From an uncultured Phocaeicola sp. (GTDB lineage Bacteria > Bacteroidota > Bacteroidia > Bacteroidales > Bacteroidaceae): a stretch of DNA of 64,000 nt. Under the pieces are notes generated by a model. The model was not told the DNA's origin. It was given only the letters and a program-made list of their open reading frames with translations, and searched no databases. Positions within the stretch are counted from its first letter, which is position 1, and each line of letters begins with the position of its first letter. The stretch is from contig CAOYQO010000009.1 in NCBI GenBank assembly GCA_948566455.1, positions 56,975 to 120,974 on the forward strand, read 5' to 3'. Shown here in pieces: positions 38,400 through 45,851 of this stretch. A program made the position numbers and the translations under genes.

Positions 38400-38793
38400 T
38401 AGAAAGTAGAAAGCAAGGTTTTGGGGAGGAAACCGATGGCGGCACGCTGTTTCTTGAAGAGATAGGTAACCTTCCGACAGAGGTACAGCAGATGCTGCTC
38501 CGTGCCTTGGAATATAAAATGTACAGATATGGACGGCAACAGGGACAAGAAAGCCGACGTGCGTGTCACAGAACGCCACCAACGAGGACTTGCCGACCGC
38601 CATCGCAGAAAAGCGTTTCCGTGCCGACCTGTACCAGCGACTGAAAGAATACGCCCTGCACATACCACCGTTGCGCGAGTGTAAAGAGGACATCCTGCCA
38701 TTGGCGGATTTCTTTTTGAGACTTGCCAACGAGGAATTTGAGAAGCAGATGAAAGGAACAGCAATACTGGTTCTCACTGTTAGAAGACTTTAG
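38400..38793 (+). pseudogene. rteB: RteB-like (NtrC-family) response regulator fragment
   Basis: The central AAA+ domain of a sigma-54-type activator, broken over three frames. These are EETDGGTLFLEEIGNLPTEV QQMLLRALE in one frame, DKKADVRV in the next, and NEDLPTAIAEKRFRADLYQR then LHIPPLRECKEDILPLADFF in the third. Walker A, the receiver and the DNA-binding end are absent. RteB belongs to the excision/transfer control of CTnDOT-type conjugative elements, so this is a scar of such an element. The open frame that runs into it from 38,186 encodes about 70 unrelated residues, probably the remnant of a second gene joined by deletion. Confidence 0.8.
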
Positions 38794-38826
38794 AGAAATA
38801 TATTAGGAGAATCATCTCGCACTGCC

Positions 38827-39010
38827 TTATATTTCTTTTTCAATTGTTGATTTATATGATTTTAATTCTTCACGCTGTCTTTCAACATGCTCAATCTGTT
38901 TTTTTAATTTCCAAATTCAGAAAAACTAGTAATCTGAAAACCAACAACAATTTTAGCGCAGACACCAATTAATGAAGCTATAATACCTATTTTATGACCT
39001 GTTTTTAATA
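38827..39010 (-). pseudogene. decayed small membrane/coiled-coil gene
   Basis: On the minus strand one frame gives LLKTGHKIGIIASLIGVCAK and IVVGFQITSFSEFGN then a stop. Across an A-run the next frame continues KKQIEHVERQREELKSYKST IEKEI then stop. A membrane segment followed by a charged coiled coil, joined by a one-base shift and lacking a start, looks like a broken gene. It fills most of the gap from 38,794 to 39,090. I do not recognise the family. Confidence 0.4.
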
Positions 39011-39090
39011 ATTATTCTGTCTAAGCTAAATTTCATATTTCAATCATCTTTATTTCGTTCATAAGTATTTCTATTTCAGAATATGTGATT

Positions 39091-39822
39091 TCATTCTGAT
39101 AATTCACCTCTGTAATATTTTCTAACAAGGAAGTTAAAAAAACAGGTGTGAATATTCCCTAAAAAATTACTTACAGCCATCAATGAGTTAAACAGTTTCA
39201 TGGAATCCATCATCACTTTGCTTTCAACAATTTCTTCTTGTCGTGATTTATATAATTTTTCAGTATCAAGATGAGTCTCAAAGTTACGTTCATCTTTCCA
39301 CCAGGAAGAGGTTTGAGATTGTTTTTCGAGTAGATCTGTTAACTCCTTATATTGGCGATTAATTGCTTCCGGAAAGTACTTCATTAAGGGCATGAGTTTA
39401 TTCCATTCTGATTTTTTATTGGATTTCTCATTAAAGCCATAGAGTTTTTTGAACCCCTCATTGAGAATTACAAATAATTTTCCACGCATAAACCTTCGGT
39501 CATAGTCGTGGTCAGCAAGAATGAAGTATTTTCCGGCTACCAAACTATCAATCATCGTAATAAGTACAAATAAATAAACGAGTATAACTGTTCGATGAAC
39601 TTTGTGGTATTCATCATGTTTTTCTTTCGTATGTTCCAAAATACTTGTCATCAACGGAAGTCCTTCTGAGTGTTGTGCGATTGTGTAATCAATGACAGAA
39701 ATAATTTCTTTACGTTCTGATTCTGAAAGTGTTTTTCCATTGTATTGCACTTCATTAAACCATCGGGCATACCTGTATTCTTTGATTTGTGCGTATTTAA
39801 TACCTGCAAATTCTTCATTCAT
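39091..39822 (-). CDS. unknown protein with one membrane segment
   Basis: A 243-residue, largely helical, charged protein. One strongly hydrophobic stretch (VILVYLFVLITMIDSLVAGK, about residues 80-100) may be a membrane helix or a buried core helix. The conserved-looking DHDYDRRFMRGKLFVILNEG lies next to it. I do not recognise the family; abortive-infection proteins of similar size exist, but no diagnostic motif is seen. It stands alone, 464 bp downstream of the CBASS operon and in the same direction, so it may be independent cargo. Confidence 0.65.
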   Translation of the reverse strand: MNEEFAGIKYAQIKEYRYARWFNEVQYNGKTLSESERKEIISVIDYTIAQHSEGLPLMTSILEHTKEKHDEYHKVHRTVILVYLFVLITMIDSLVAGKYFILADHDYDRRFMRGKLFVILNEGFKKLYGFNEKSNKKSEWNKLMPLMKYFPEAINRQYKELTDLLEKQSQTSSWWKDERNFETHLDTEKLYKSRQEEIVESKVMMDSMKLFNSLMAVSNFLGNIHTCFFNFLVRKYYRGELSE

Positions 39823-40263
39823 AATGATATATCTTTAATAAAAATGGTATGACAATTTAATACTATACTTATTGTTTCGTCATTTGAAAATACTTGTCCT
39901 TAATTTTTTTAATTTGTACAACTATCGGCTTGTCCAACAATTGTTAAACTATGACACATATACTAGTGGAAAGAATAGATAAAGACTTTATTATACTTTA
40001 CAAGGGAAATATATTGTTTGTCTTACTTTATTGATTTTGTCAGCCATGGTACTACTTAATTTGTTGACCAATGAACTCGTTTAACTATTGATTACAAGAA
40101 TTTTAATTATACAAAGATACTTATTTTAATCAATAATGAGATAATAATCAGCACTTTCTATAATAAAACTATTCTATGAAGCAGCATTGGGTAATGATAT
40201 AGATATTGGCTTTTATTTTAATTTTAATGCATTAAAATATGATACTTTGGATATAAAATATAT
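39823..40263. other. AT-rich intergenic region, no gene seen
   Basis: The stretch between the unknown gene and the CBASS operon is very AT-rich. A 10-bp palindrome AACAATTGTT lies at 39,937. Only weak open frames occur, without recognisable protein pattern. Confidence 0.5.
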
Positions 40264-40294
40264 GCTTTTAAGGTTTAATAGGAGTCTTAAAAGC
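40264..40294 (-). terminator. hairpin at the end of the CBASS operon
   Basis: A perfect 9-bp inverted repeat (GCTTTTAAG / CTTAAAAGC) overlaps the stop codon of the last gene. Read on the minus strand it is followed by an AT-rich tail without a strict U-run, so it is a moderate terminator candidate. Confidence 0.5.
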
Positions 40295-41306
40295 AATATA
40301 TTTTTTTATACCAATGAAGCCATTCCTGTAATAGGGGATTATCTATGTTTGCATTGTTCAATACATCATAGTTGGTAAAAGAACTGAATATTCTATTTCC
40401 GCAAATCAATGCTTTGTATTTATTGATTGACTTGTCTAACATTGTGTTTTTTGCATGGTGGCATACTGAAAAAGTTACCATACTATATATTCCAGTTTTC
40501 TGTAAGGCTAAGGCAAGCATCTGATTGCGCCATAGTTGGTTAAGTCCATCCTTGAAAGGACAACCTTCAAAATCAATAGGTCCTTTGAAGATATCAAGAT
40601 TATTTTTTAAAATATCCCAATATTTATATCCTATCATATGATAATAGCATTTCTGAGATTCTTTGGCTATACTCATAAGATTGCATTTAGTACAATTTTT
40701 CTTATACCTATTTGCTTTACTTTTGTATGCTCCGCATACTGTAAACTCTTTCTCGCTTAGTTTATGTTCAATCAGCCACAGACATAATTTACCTTCTATG
40801 TTATAGTATGCAATGGCTACATCTGCATCAGTTCCAGCGCGTTTGGAGTGGTTATTTAAGACACCTGCTCCTTGTTTTATATCTTGACCCCAATATTCAA
40901 AACAGAATCCATGGAATAGTTTATCTCTTGCTATTTTGCTGAAATCTGGGGGACATCCAGGAATTTTAGGTAATATGCAGTTAACTTCTTCAGAAAGAAG
41001 TAATGGCATGAAAAGGTTGATGCATGCAGTTTGAGAACTTATTGCATGGTAGGCAAACTTATGGGGCTTGTAAGCGAAATCACTCTGTTGCATTTTCTCT
41101 AACAATGGTATTATCGGTTTATACATCATTGCTGGAATAGTTGTATTACTCGGGAAAATGGCATCGTATTCATGTCCTCTGTATAAACCTCTTTGTGTGG
41201 TGATATATTTGCGTTTCCAATCTATGATGTGAACATAAATAGTTTCTTGTTCGGAAGTTAATTTATTCGGAAGATAGTACTTCACACCTTTAATAATCTT
41301 TTCCAT
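40287..41306 (-). CDS. PD-(D/E)XK nuclease-like protein (PGN_0703 type) in CBASS operon
   Basis: A 339-residue protein. The core TDADVAIAYYNIEGKLCLWL, then IEHK, gives a PD-(D/E)XK pattern: D160 or D162, E180 and K182. A Cys set (C205, C208, C220, C249 in NCTKCN, KCYY, EGCPF) suggests a bound metal or Fe-S cluster. The GCPFKDGLNQLWRNQMLALA block matches my recollection of the PGN_0703 family of putative restriction endonucleases. It begins 9 bp after the E2-like gene, so it is translated as the fourth gene of the CBASS operon. It may be an accessory nuclease or an independent defence gene sharing the promoter. Confidence 0.75.
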   Translation of the reverse strand: MEKIIKGVKYYLPNKLTSEQETIYVHIIDWKRKYITTQRGLYRGHEYDAIFPSNTTIPAMMYKPIIPLLEKMQQSDFAYKPHKFAYHAISSQTACINLFMPLLLSEEVNCILPKIPGCPPDFSKIARDKLFHGFCFEYWGQDIKQGAGVLNNHSKRAGTDADVAIAYYNIEGKLCLWLIEHKLSEKEFTVCGAYKSKANRYKKNCTKCNLMSIAKESQKCYYHMIGYKYWDILKNNLDIFKGPIDFEGCPFKDGLNQLWRNQMLALALQKTGIYSMVTFSVCHHAKNTMLDKSINKYKALICGNRIFSSFTNYDVLNNANIDNPLLQEWLHWYKKIYCF

Positions 41307-41315
41307 TTTGTATTA

Positions 41316-41774
41316 TTATTCTACATGTTCCTTTGTGTTATTGGTAAAATCTGTATCCCAGTTGCCATGTCCACCTCCAATCCACTTACCAGTATATACC
41401 CAATTTTCATAATAATAAAGCCATTCTATTGCCCAGTGAAAAATCGTGTTAGCAATATACATTGTACTATTCCACTCACCACGGCGTGGATCGAATAAAC
41501 ATAAGAGTTGTCTTTTAGTATCATATGTGTGAGGAAGTTTTTCTGCTCCTTCTGCTAGTGGCAAAGGCTTGGGGAATACTACATATACTTGAGGATAAAA
41601 CGGCTCATTGTATACTATTTTTAATGTATATGTATTACTTAGGGTTGTAGGCGTTACATTGAAAAGCCATGTGAATCCATGAGGTCTTATGTTCCATCGT
41701 GAATTATTAGAATTATATTGGCTTTTCAATGCTGCTACCTGTTGGATAGCTGTGATACGTCTATTTCTTACCAT
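41316..41774 (-). CDS. E2-like conjugation protein of short type II CBASS
   Basis: A 152-residue E2-like protein without an E1 domain. The candidate catalytic C92 lies in LLCLFDPRRGEW, preceded by H82 in LPHTYD. The C-terminal block IFHWAIEWLYYYENWVYTGK then WIGGGHG is typical of CBASS E2 domains. In type II-short CBASS a lone E2 acts on the C-terminus of the nucleotidyltransferase and primes it. Its ATG lies within the last codons of the CD-NTase gene (14-bp overlap), which implies coupled translation. No Cap3-type JAB peptidase is present in the operon. Confidence 0.85.
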   Translation of the reverse strand: MVRNRRITAIQQVAALKSQYNSNNSRWNIRPHGFTWLFNVTPTTLSNTYTLKIVYNEPFYPQVYVVFPKPLPLAEGAEKLPHTYDTKRQLLCLFDPRRGEWNSTMYIANTIFHWAIEWLYYYENWVYTGKWIGGGHGNWDTDFTNNTKEHVE

Positions 41775-42987
41775 AGAAAGTGTTTTTGGCGTTTAATGTT
41801 TTACCTATACTGCCCAAAGCTCCGGTCGATGCAATTTTAATCCCCCCGTTAATCGCAGAAACCTTATGCTGTTCAGTTAGTAAATTGAACAATTTTTTGG
41901 AGAAGGCATCACCAAATGAACGTCCCACATTTTCTCTCAATTCTATTCCCGTTGCACTAATGATACTATTCACGTCGGATTTAACCTGTCTCAACCACCT
42001 AAAGAAATTTTCTTTTCTTTTTGGGTGTGTAGGCCACTTATCTGCAAAATTCTCCTCTGAATTGGTTGGATTACTGATAACGTAATTACCTGACTGGTCT
42101 TTTGTTATATAGTTTTCCATTGTAGATATAACATTTACAAGACCTTCTAGAAGTGAATCTTCACCTTTGTACGCCCTTGCTGCTAAAGTAGTAATGATAA
42201 TAGAAATTGGTTTATCTTCGTCATCTTTGAACATTATATCACGATGCCTTTTGAGAATCTGTACAATTCTCTGCAAAACAGATTTGTTTTTGATATACTT
42301 ACCAATTGGCATAATGGTATCAGTAATATTTTCTCTTTTTTCTGTATAATATTTACAGCGGTCTGCAAACCACATTGCATAGCCATCAGGATTACTCTTC
42401 AGCCAATCAATTATAAGAGTGCTATTGTCATAGTTTGGGGCTTTATTGTCTGTAATTCGAATGGCAATATTATCCAGTTTGATTGATGAGAAAGATTTGC
42501 TCCTATATAATTCCATATTAGAATTGAACTTGGAATCAGCTACACAAGGTAAAATGTCCATATGGTAGCGTTCCTTTACATTGTCAGAGTCTTGACGATA
42601 TAGTAGGGTCCAACATCGGCGACCTTCCTTTTTATCGAGCATATCGGAGTAAACACCATGAGTTCTCAAGCGCAGTCCGACCATCTGTTTGATATGTTTC
42701 TGCGTCCAGTTTGGATGTTTCTCAATCAAACGATACACCAAGTCCACATCAAGATCTCCATCCTCAGTGATAGGCTGGATAATAGTTCCTAATCTTAAGG
42801 AGCCCTGTGGTGTAACTACCGGATGATAATCCTTAAAATTCGGATCATCCTCCAAGTACTTTCCTACGGCATTATAACTTCTTGTGAGATTATTAAACTG
42901 AGTTTCAGTAATATCAAGATTCTCTGCCACACTAAGGAACAACTTGTTAAGTTCCCTTTTCTTCTCAAAAGATAACGTTTCTATCAT
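41761..42987 (-). CDS. CBASS CD-NTase (cGAS/DncV-like nucleotidyltransferase)
   Basis: A 408-residue enzyme that would make a cyclic oligonucleotide alarm signal upon phage infection. The nucleotidyltransferase signature is PQGSLRLGT (G62-S63) followed by EDGDLDVDLVY (D78 and D80). The third carboxylate is probably D144 in YHMDILP. A helical lid follows. It starts at the base where the effector gene stops and overlaps the E2-like gene. The C-terminus reads NTFYGKK, so the only late Gly is two residues from the end. This matters because E2-type proteins in CBASS act on a C-terminal residue. The product nucleotide cannot be told from sequence alone. Confidence 0.93.
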   Translation of the reverse strand: MIETLSFEKKRELNKLFLSVAENLDITETQFNNLTRSYNAVGKYLEDDPNFKDYHPVVTPQGSLRLGTIIQPITEDGDLDVDLVYRLIEKHPNWTQKHIKQMVGLRLRTHGVYSDMLDKKEGRRCWTLLYRQDSDNVKERYHMDILPCVADSKFNSNMELYRSKSFSSIKLDNIAIRITDNKAPNYDNSTLIIDWLKSNPDGYAMWFADRCKYYTEKRENITDTIMPIGKYIKNKSVLQRIVQILKRHRDIMFKDDEDKPISIIITTLAARAYKGEDSLLEGLVNVISTMENYITKDQSGNYVISNPTNSEENFADKWPTHPKRKENFFRWLRQVKSDVNSIISATGIELRENVGRSFGDAFSKKLFNLLTEQHKVSAINGGIKIASTGALGSIGKTLNAKNTFYGKK

Positions 42988-44108
42988 TATTTTTTATTTT
43001 CTATTGTTACTGCTAATTTATCAATTTTATCCACTTGTTTGTCCAAATCATATATCCTCAATGGACTATTTGCTTTCTGCATCCAGACTCTACCAAACTC
43101 AATAGCACAAGCAACTGGCACAGAAAGGTAAAGATCCAAGGGTTGATCGTTGGAAGCCTTAGTAATGTCATCCAGAAGCAACTCAATTTGGCGGCCAAAA
43201 TCATAAAGTTGCTGTTTTGATTTTAAAAATTCAGGATTAGGCGTATCAATAGTCATCTCCCAAATACTTGCATTAGGATTATGTTTCTTTATCCTTTCTG
43301 CGATAGGAAAACTTAATGATAGAACCAATACAGGTTTTAACCGAGGATCTTCAGGTCTATTGATAATATAATCTGTATGTATTTTCTCTTGTAACCATTT
43401 CCAACCGCCAGAACGTTGCTTCTGATAAACAACAACTTCGTGTTTGTTATTTAACATAGTTCCAAGTTTAACTAGTAAAGGCATAGGAGCAAAACCAAAG
43501 AGAGCAATACGTTTATATTCCCATCTGTCTATTTTGTCTAATATCTTATCCTTACAGTTATATTCAAGATTTTCAACTTCTCTTTTCCAATATTCATCCC
43601 ATTCTTTTGCAGTAGGCCAATTTCCACCTAAATCTATGGGCATATCATTCACTGGATAAAAGTCTGGTAACAAAGCATCTTGGATTTGAGGAAAGGAGAA
43701 GTCAGGCTGATGGTTCCCAATTTTTGAACCATATGTAACTGCATGAGCTTGTAAATCCTCACCTAATGCAGTCAGTCTAGCAATTCGGTCTTCATGCCTT
43801 TTTTTCATATCAAAAAGCATTTCAGCTGTATACTTATCTTTTCCTTCATTGTCAATATACTTGTGGCATTCAGGACACATCAGCATAATATTCTTAGGAT
43901 CCTTTGCTAATACTTTCGACAATTTTTTATCTCCACGAGGACCATTTTCTGAATCGCCGATAATGTGTGCCAACTCAGAAATCTTACATTCGTCCAATGT
44001 AACGCCATGTTTGTATAAGGGTTTATTACACCCTTTAAATTCGCATCGTCCAGCAGCTTTCCACCATACTTCATGCTGTACACTTTTAGGAATATATGTA
44101 TTACTCAT
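42987..44108 (-). CDS. cap5: HNH-SAVED effector nuclease (Cap5-like)
   Basis: A 373-residue effector. The N-terminal HNH endonuclease has H48, N73 and H82 with zinc Cys C22, C27, C78 and C81 (CEFKGC, ELAHIIGDSENG, NIMLMCPECHKYI). The C-terminal SAVED domain (about 165-365) has RIALFGFAPMPLLVKLGTML, VLVLSLSFPIAERIK and LDLYLSVPVACAIEFGRVWM. SAVED binds the cyclic nucleotide made by the adjacent CD-NTase and activates non-specific DNA cleavage, giving abortive infection. It is the first gene of the four-gene operon, 97 bp after the DUF2130 gene. Confidence 0.93.
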   Translation of the reverse strand: MSNTYIPKSVQHEVWWKAAGRCEFKGCNKPLYKHGVTLDECKISELAHIIGDSENGPRGDKKLSKVLAKDPKNIMLMCPECHKYIDNEGKDKYTAEMLFDMKKRHEDRIARLTALGEDLQAHAVTYGSKIGNHQPDFSFPQIQDALLPDFYPVNDMPIDLGGNWPTAKEWDEYWKREVENLEYNCKDKILDKIDRWEYKRIALFGFAPMPLLVKLGTMLNNKHEVVVYQKQRSGGWKWLQEKIHTDYIINRPEDPRLKPVLVLSLSFPIAERIKKHNPNASIWEMTIDTPNPEFLKSKQQLYDFGRQIELLLDDITKASNDQPLDLYLSVPVACAIEFGRVWMQKANSPLRIYDLDKQVDKIDKLAVTIENKK

Positions 44109-44205
44109 ACTTGAAAACTAAAATTTATATACTAATTAAATTAATACTGGGAGATTATCAGTTTTATACTTGCGCCAATATGATACCATGACTAAGCGAC
44201 ACAGG

Positions 44206-45549
44206 TCAATTGTTCCCATCGCCAGATATATTCTCTTTAGCCATTGTTCTTGCTTCTTCAAACTTCTGTTTCATAGTAGGATTACCGCGGGTGAGTTTTT
44301 TGATAGACAAGTCTTCCGTATCATTGTTTGCTAATCTGAGGTAGTTTTCTGAACTTAACAAATCCTCTTTCATCTTCTGAAGAGACTTGATTGTCTTGTC
44401 AATCTCCTCAATAGCCTTGTTGAACTTATCGCTTGCACGCTGGTAGTGGTTTCCAAACTTATTCCTGAAGTCATTCAACTTGTTCTCAAAATTGGTGACA
44501 TCAATACTTTGCTGTCTTGCCATAATGAGTTCACGTTGATATTCAACGCTCTTTCTTGAGGCTTGTGTGAGTAATGAAATCAAAGGCATGAAGAACTGGG
44601 GACGAACCACAAACATTTTAGGATAGCGGTAGGACACATCAACAATTCCCTCATTATAAAAATCATTATCAGGTTCCAATAATGATACAAGAACCGCATA
44701 CTCACAACCTTTATCACGCCTGTCCTTATCCAATTTTGCAAGAAAATCTTCATTCTTATGCTTTGTTGCCGTTTCATCCATTTCGTTCTTCATCTCGAAC
44801 ATTATTGATATGTACTCAAGGTCATCAGCATAATCACGGAAAATGAAATCCCCTTTGCTTCCTTGACTGGAATCGTTGTCTTTGTCGAAATAAGCATTGG
44901 GAAACATAGTTGTACGAACACGGTTAAACTCATTGCTACAATGAACCTCCAATGACTCCCCGATCATCTTTGTGGACAGCTTAGCTTTGAGATCTTTATA
45001 ATAGTCTACTAGTTCCTGCTTTTGCTTAAGCTGACGTTCATAATCCTCCTTGATGTTTTTTTCACGGATTGTCGCCTCCTTCTGTGTTACATCAATCTGA
45101 CTACGAAGTTCAATAAGTGTGTTTTCCTTTTCTTGAATAATGTCCTTTGCTTTGTTCTGTTCTTCAAGTATGGCAACACGAACTTTATTCTCATTCTGCT
45201 CAATAACAGATTTTAATTTTGCAATCTCTTCGTTAGCCTTTAAGCGTTCTGCATTAATCTCAAGTTGTTTAGTTTGATTAAAACTATCCAACTGTGCTTT
45301 GAGTTTTACAATTTCATTTTCCTTTTGTGAAAGTTCTAAATCTTTAGCATTTAGTTTATCCTGAAAATTATGGGTAAGCTTAAGTGATTCAGCTTCTTGC
45401 TTTACTTCACTCTGTTTTTGAATTTCGGAAAGACGAGCTTTTATCTCGGCATCAAATTCCTGAGTTTTAACCTGACTTACTATTGAAGCATAATCTGCTT
45501 CATCAACTGAAAATACACTACCGCATTGTGGACATTTTAACTCTTTCAT
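44206..45549 (-). CDS. DUF2130 coiled-coil protein
   Basis: A 447-residue protein. An N-terminal zinc-ribbon half (LKCPQCGSVFSVDEAD) is followed by a very long coiled coil (about 30-190, rich in E, K and Q). The DUF2130 globular region (about 195-340) has GESLEVHCSNEFNRVRTTMF, GDFIFRDYADDLEYISIMFE and MKNE. The FMPLISLLTQASRKS tail helix comes before another coil. DUF2130 has a restriction-nuclease-like look: D, E and K residues in GDFIFRD and MFEMKNEMD suggest a PD-(D/E)XK core like that of RmuC. It has its own upstream region after a strong terminator and could be read through into CBASS. Its function is not established. Confidence 0.85.
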   Translation of the reverse strand: MKELKCPQCGSVFSVDEADYASIVSQVKTQEFDAEIKARLSEIQKQSEVKQEAESLKLTHNFQDKLNAKDLELSQKENEIVKLKAQLDSFNQTKQLEINAERLKANEEIAKLKSVIEQNENKVRVAILEEQNKAKDIIQEKENTLIELRSQIDVTQKEATIREKNIKEDYERQLKQKQELVDYYKDLKAKLSTKMIGESLEVHCSNEFNRVRTTMFPNAYFDKDNDSSQGSKGDFIFRDYADDLEYISIMFEMKNEMDETATKHKNEDFLAKLDKDRRDKGCEYAVLVSLLEPDNDFYNEGIVDVSYRYPKMFVVRPQFFMPLISLLTQASRKSVEYQRELIMARQQSIDVTNFENKLNDFRNKFGNHYQRASDKFNKAIEEIDKTIKSLQKMKEDLLSSENYLRLANNDTEDLSIKKLTRGNPTMKQKFEEARTMAKENISGDGNN

Positions 45550-45611
45550 ACGCTGAAACTAATTTAGATATATTAAATTTCGTTCTTTCTGATTGCAAAG
45601 TAATATATCAT

Positions 45612-45632
45612 CTATGCATTCTTTTTGCATAG
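45612..45632 (-). promoter_or_regulatory. small inverted repeat upstream of the DUF2130 gene
   Basis: CTATGCA and TGCATAG are separated by 7 bases, about 65 bp before the DUF2130 start codon. It is a possible operator. The surrounding gap (45,550-45,851) otherwise holds only the hsdR terminator. Confidence 0.35.
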
Positions 45633-45727
45633 CAAGAAAAAGTTTATGCCATTTCCTTTAAATGTAATATTTAATATTGCGCGCTATGTACTTGGAGAAT
45701 CATTTTGCCTCATTACGAAAAAACAGA

Positions 45728-45771
45728 TTATAGGTGTTGATTTTCTTTTCTGAAAAAATCAACACCTATAA
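45728..45771 (-). terminator. strong terminator after hsdR
   Basis: A perfect 17-bp inverted repeat (TTATAGGTGTTGATTTT / AAAATCAACACCTATAA) with a 10-nt loop. On the minus strand it is followed by TCTGTTTTTTCG. It lies about 80 bp after the hsdR stop and ends the seven-gene restriction operon. Confidence 0.85.
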
Positions 45772-45851
45772 CTCCATTTATATTTATTCAGCACAGCTTC
45801 CAGCTTTACTCAACATTATTAATACAGTATTTTTTACTCAAAGCCATTTTA

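Noticed and set aside
40187..40378. 63-codon plus-strand open frame in the gap after the CBASS operon
   Set aside because: It is AT-rich, has no family pattern, and overlaps the 3' end and terminator of the nuclease gene on the other strand.
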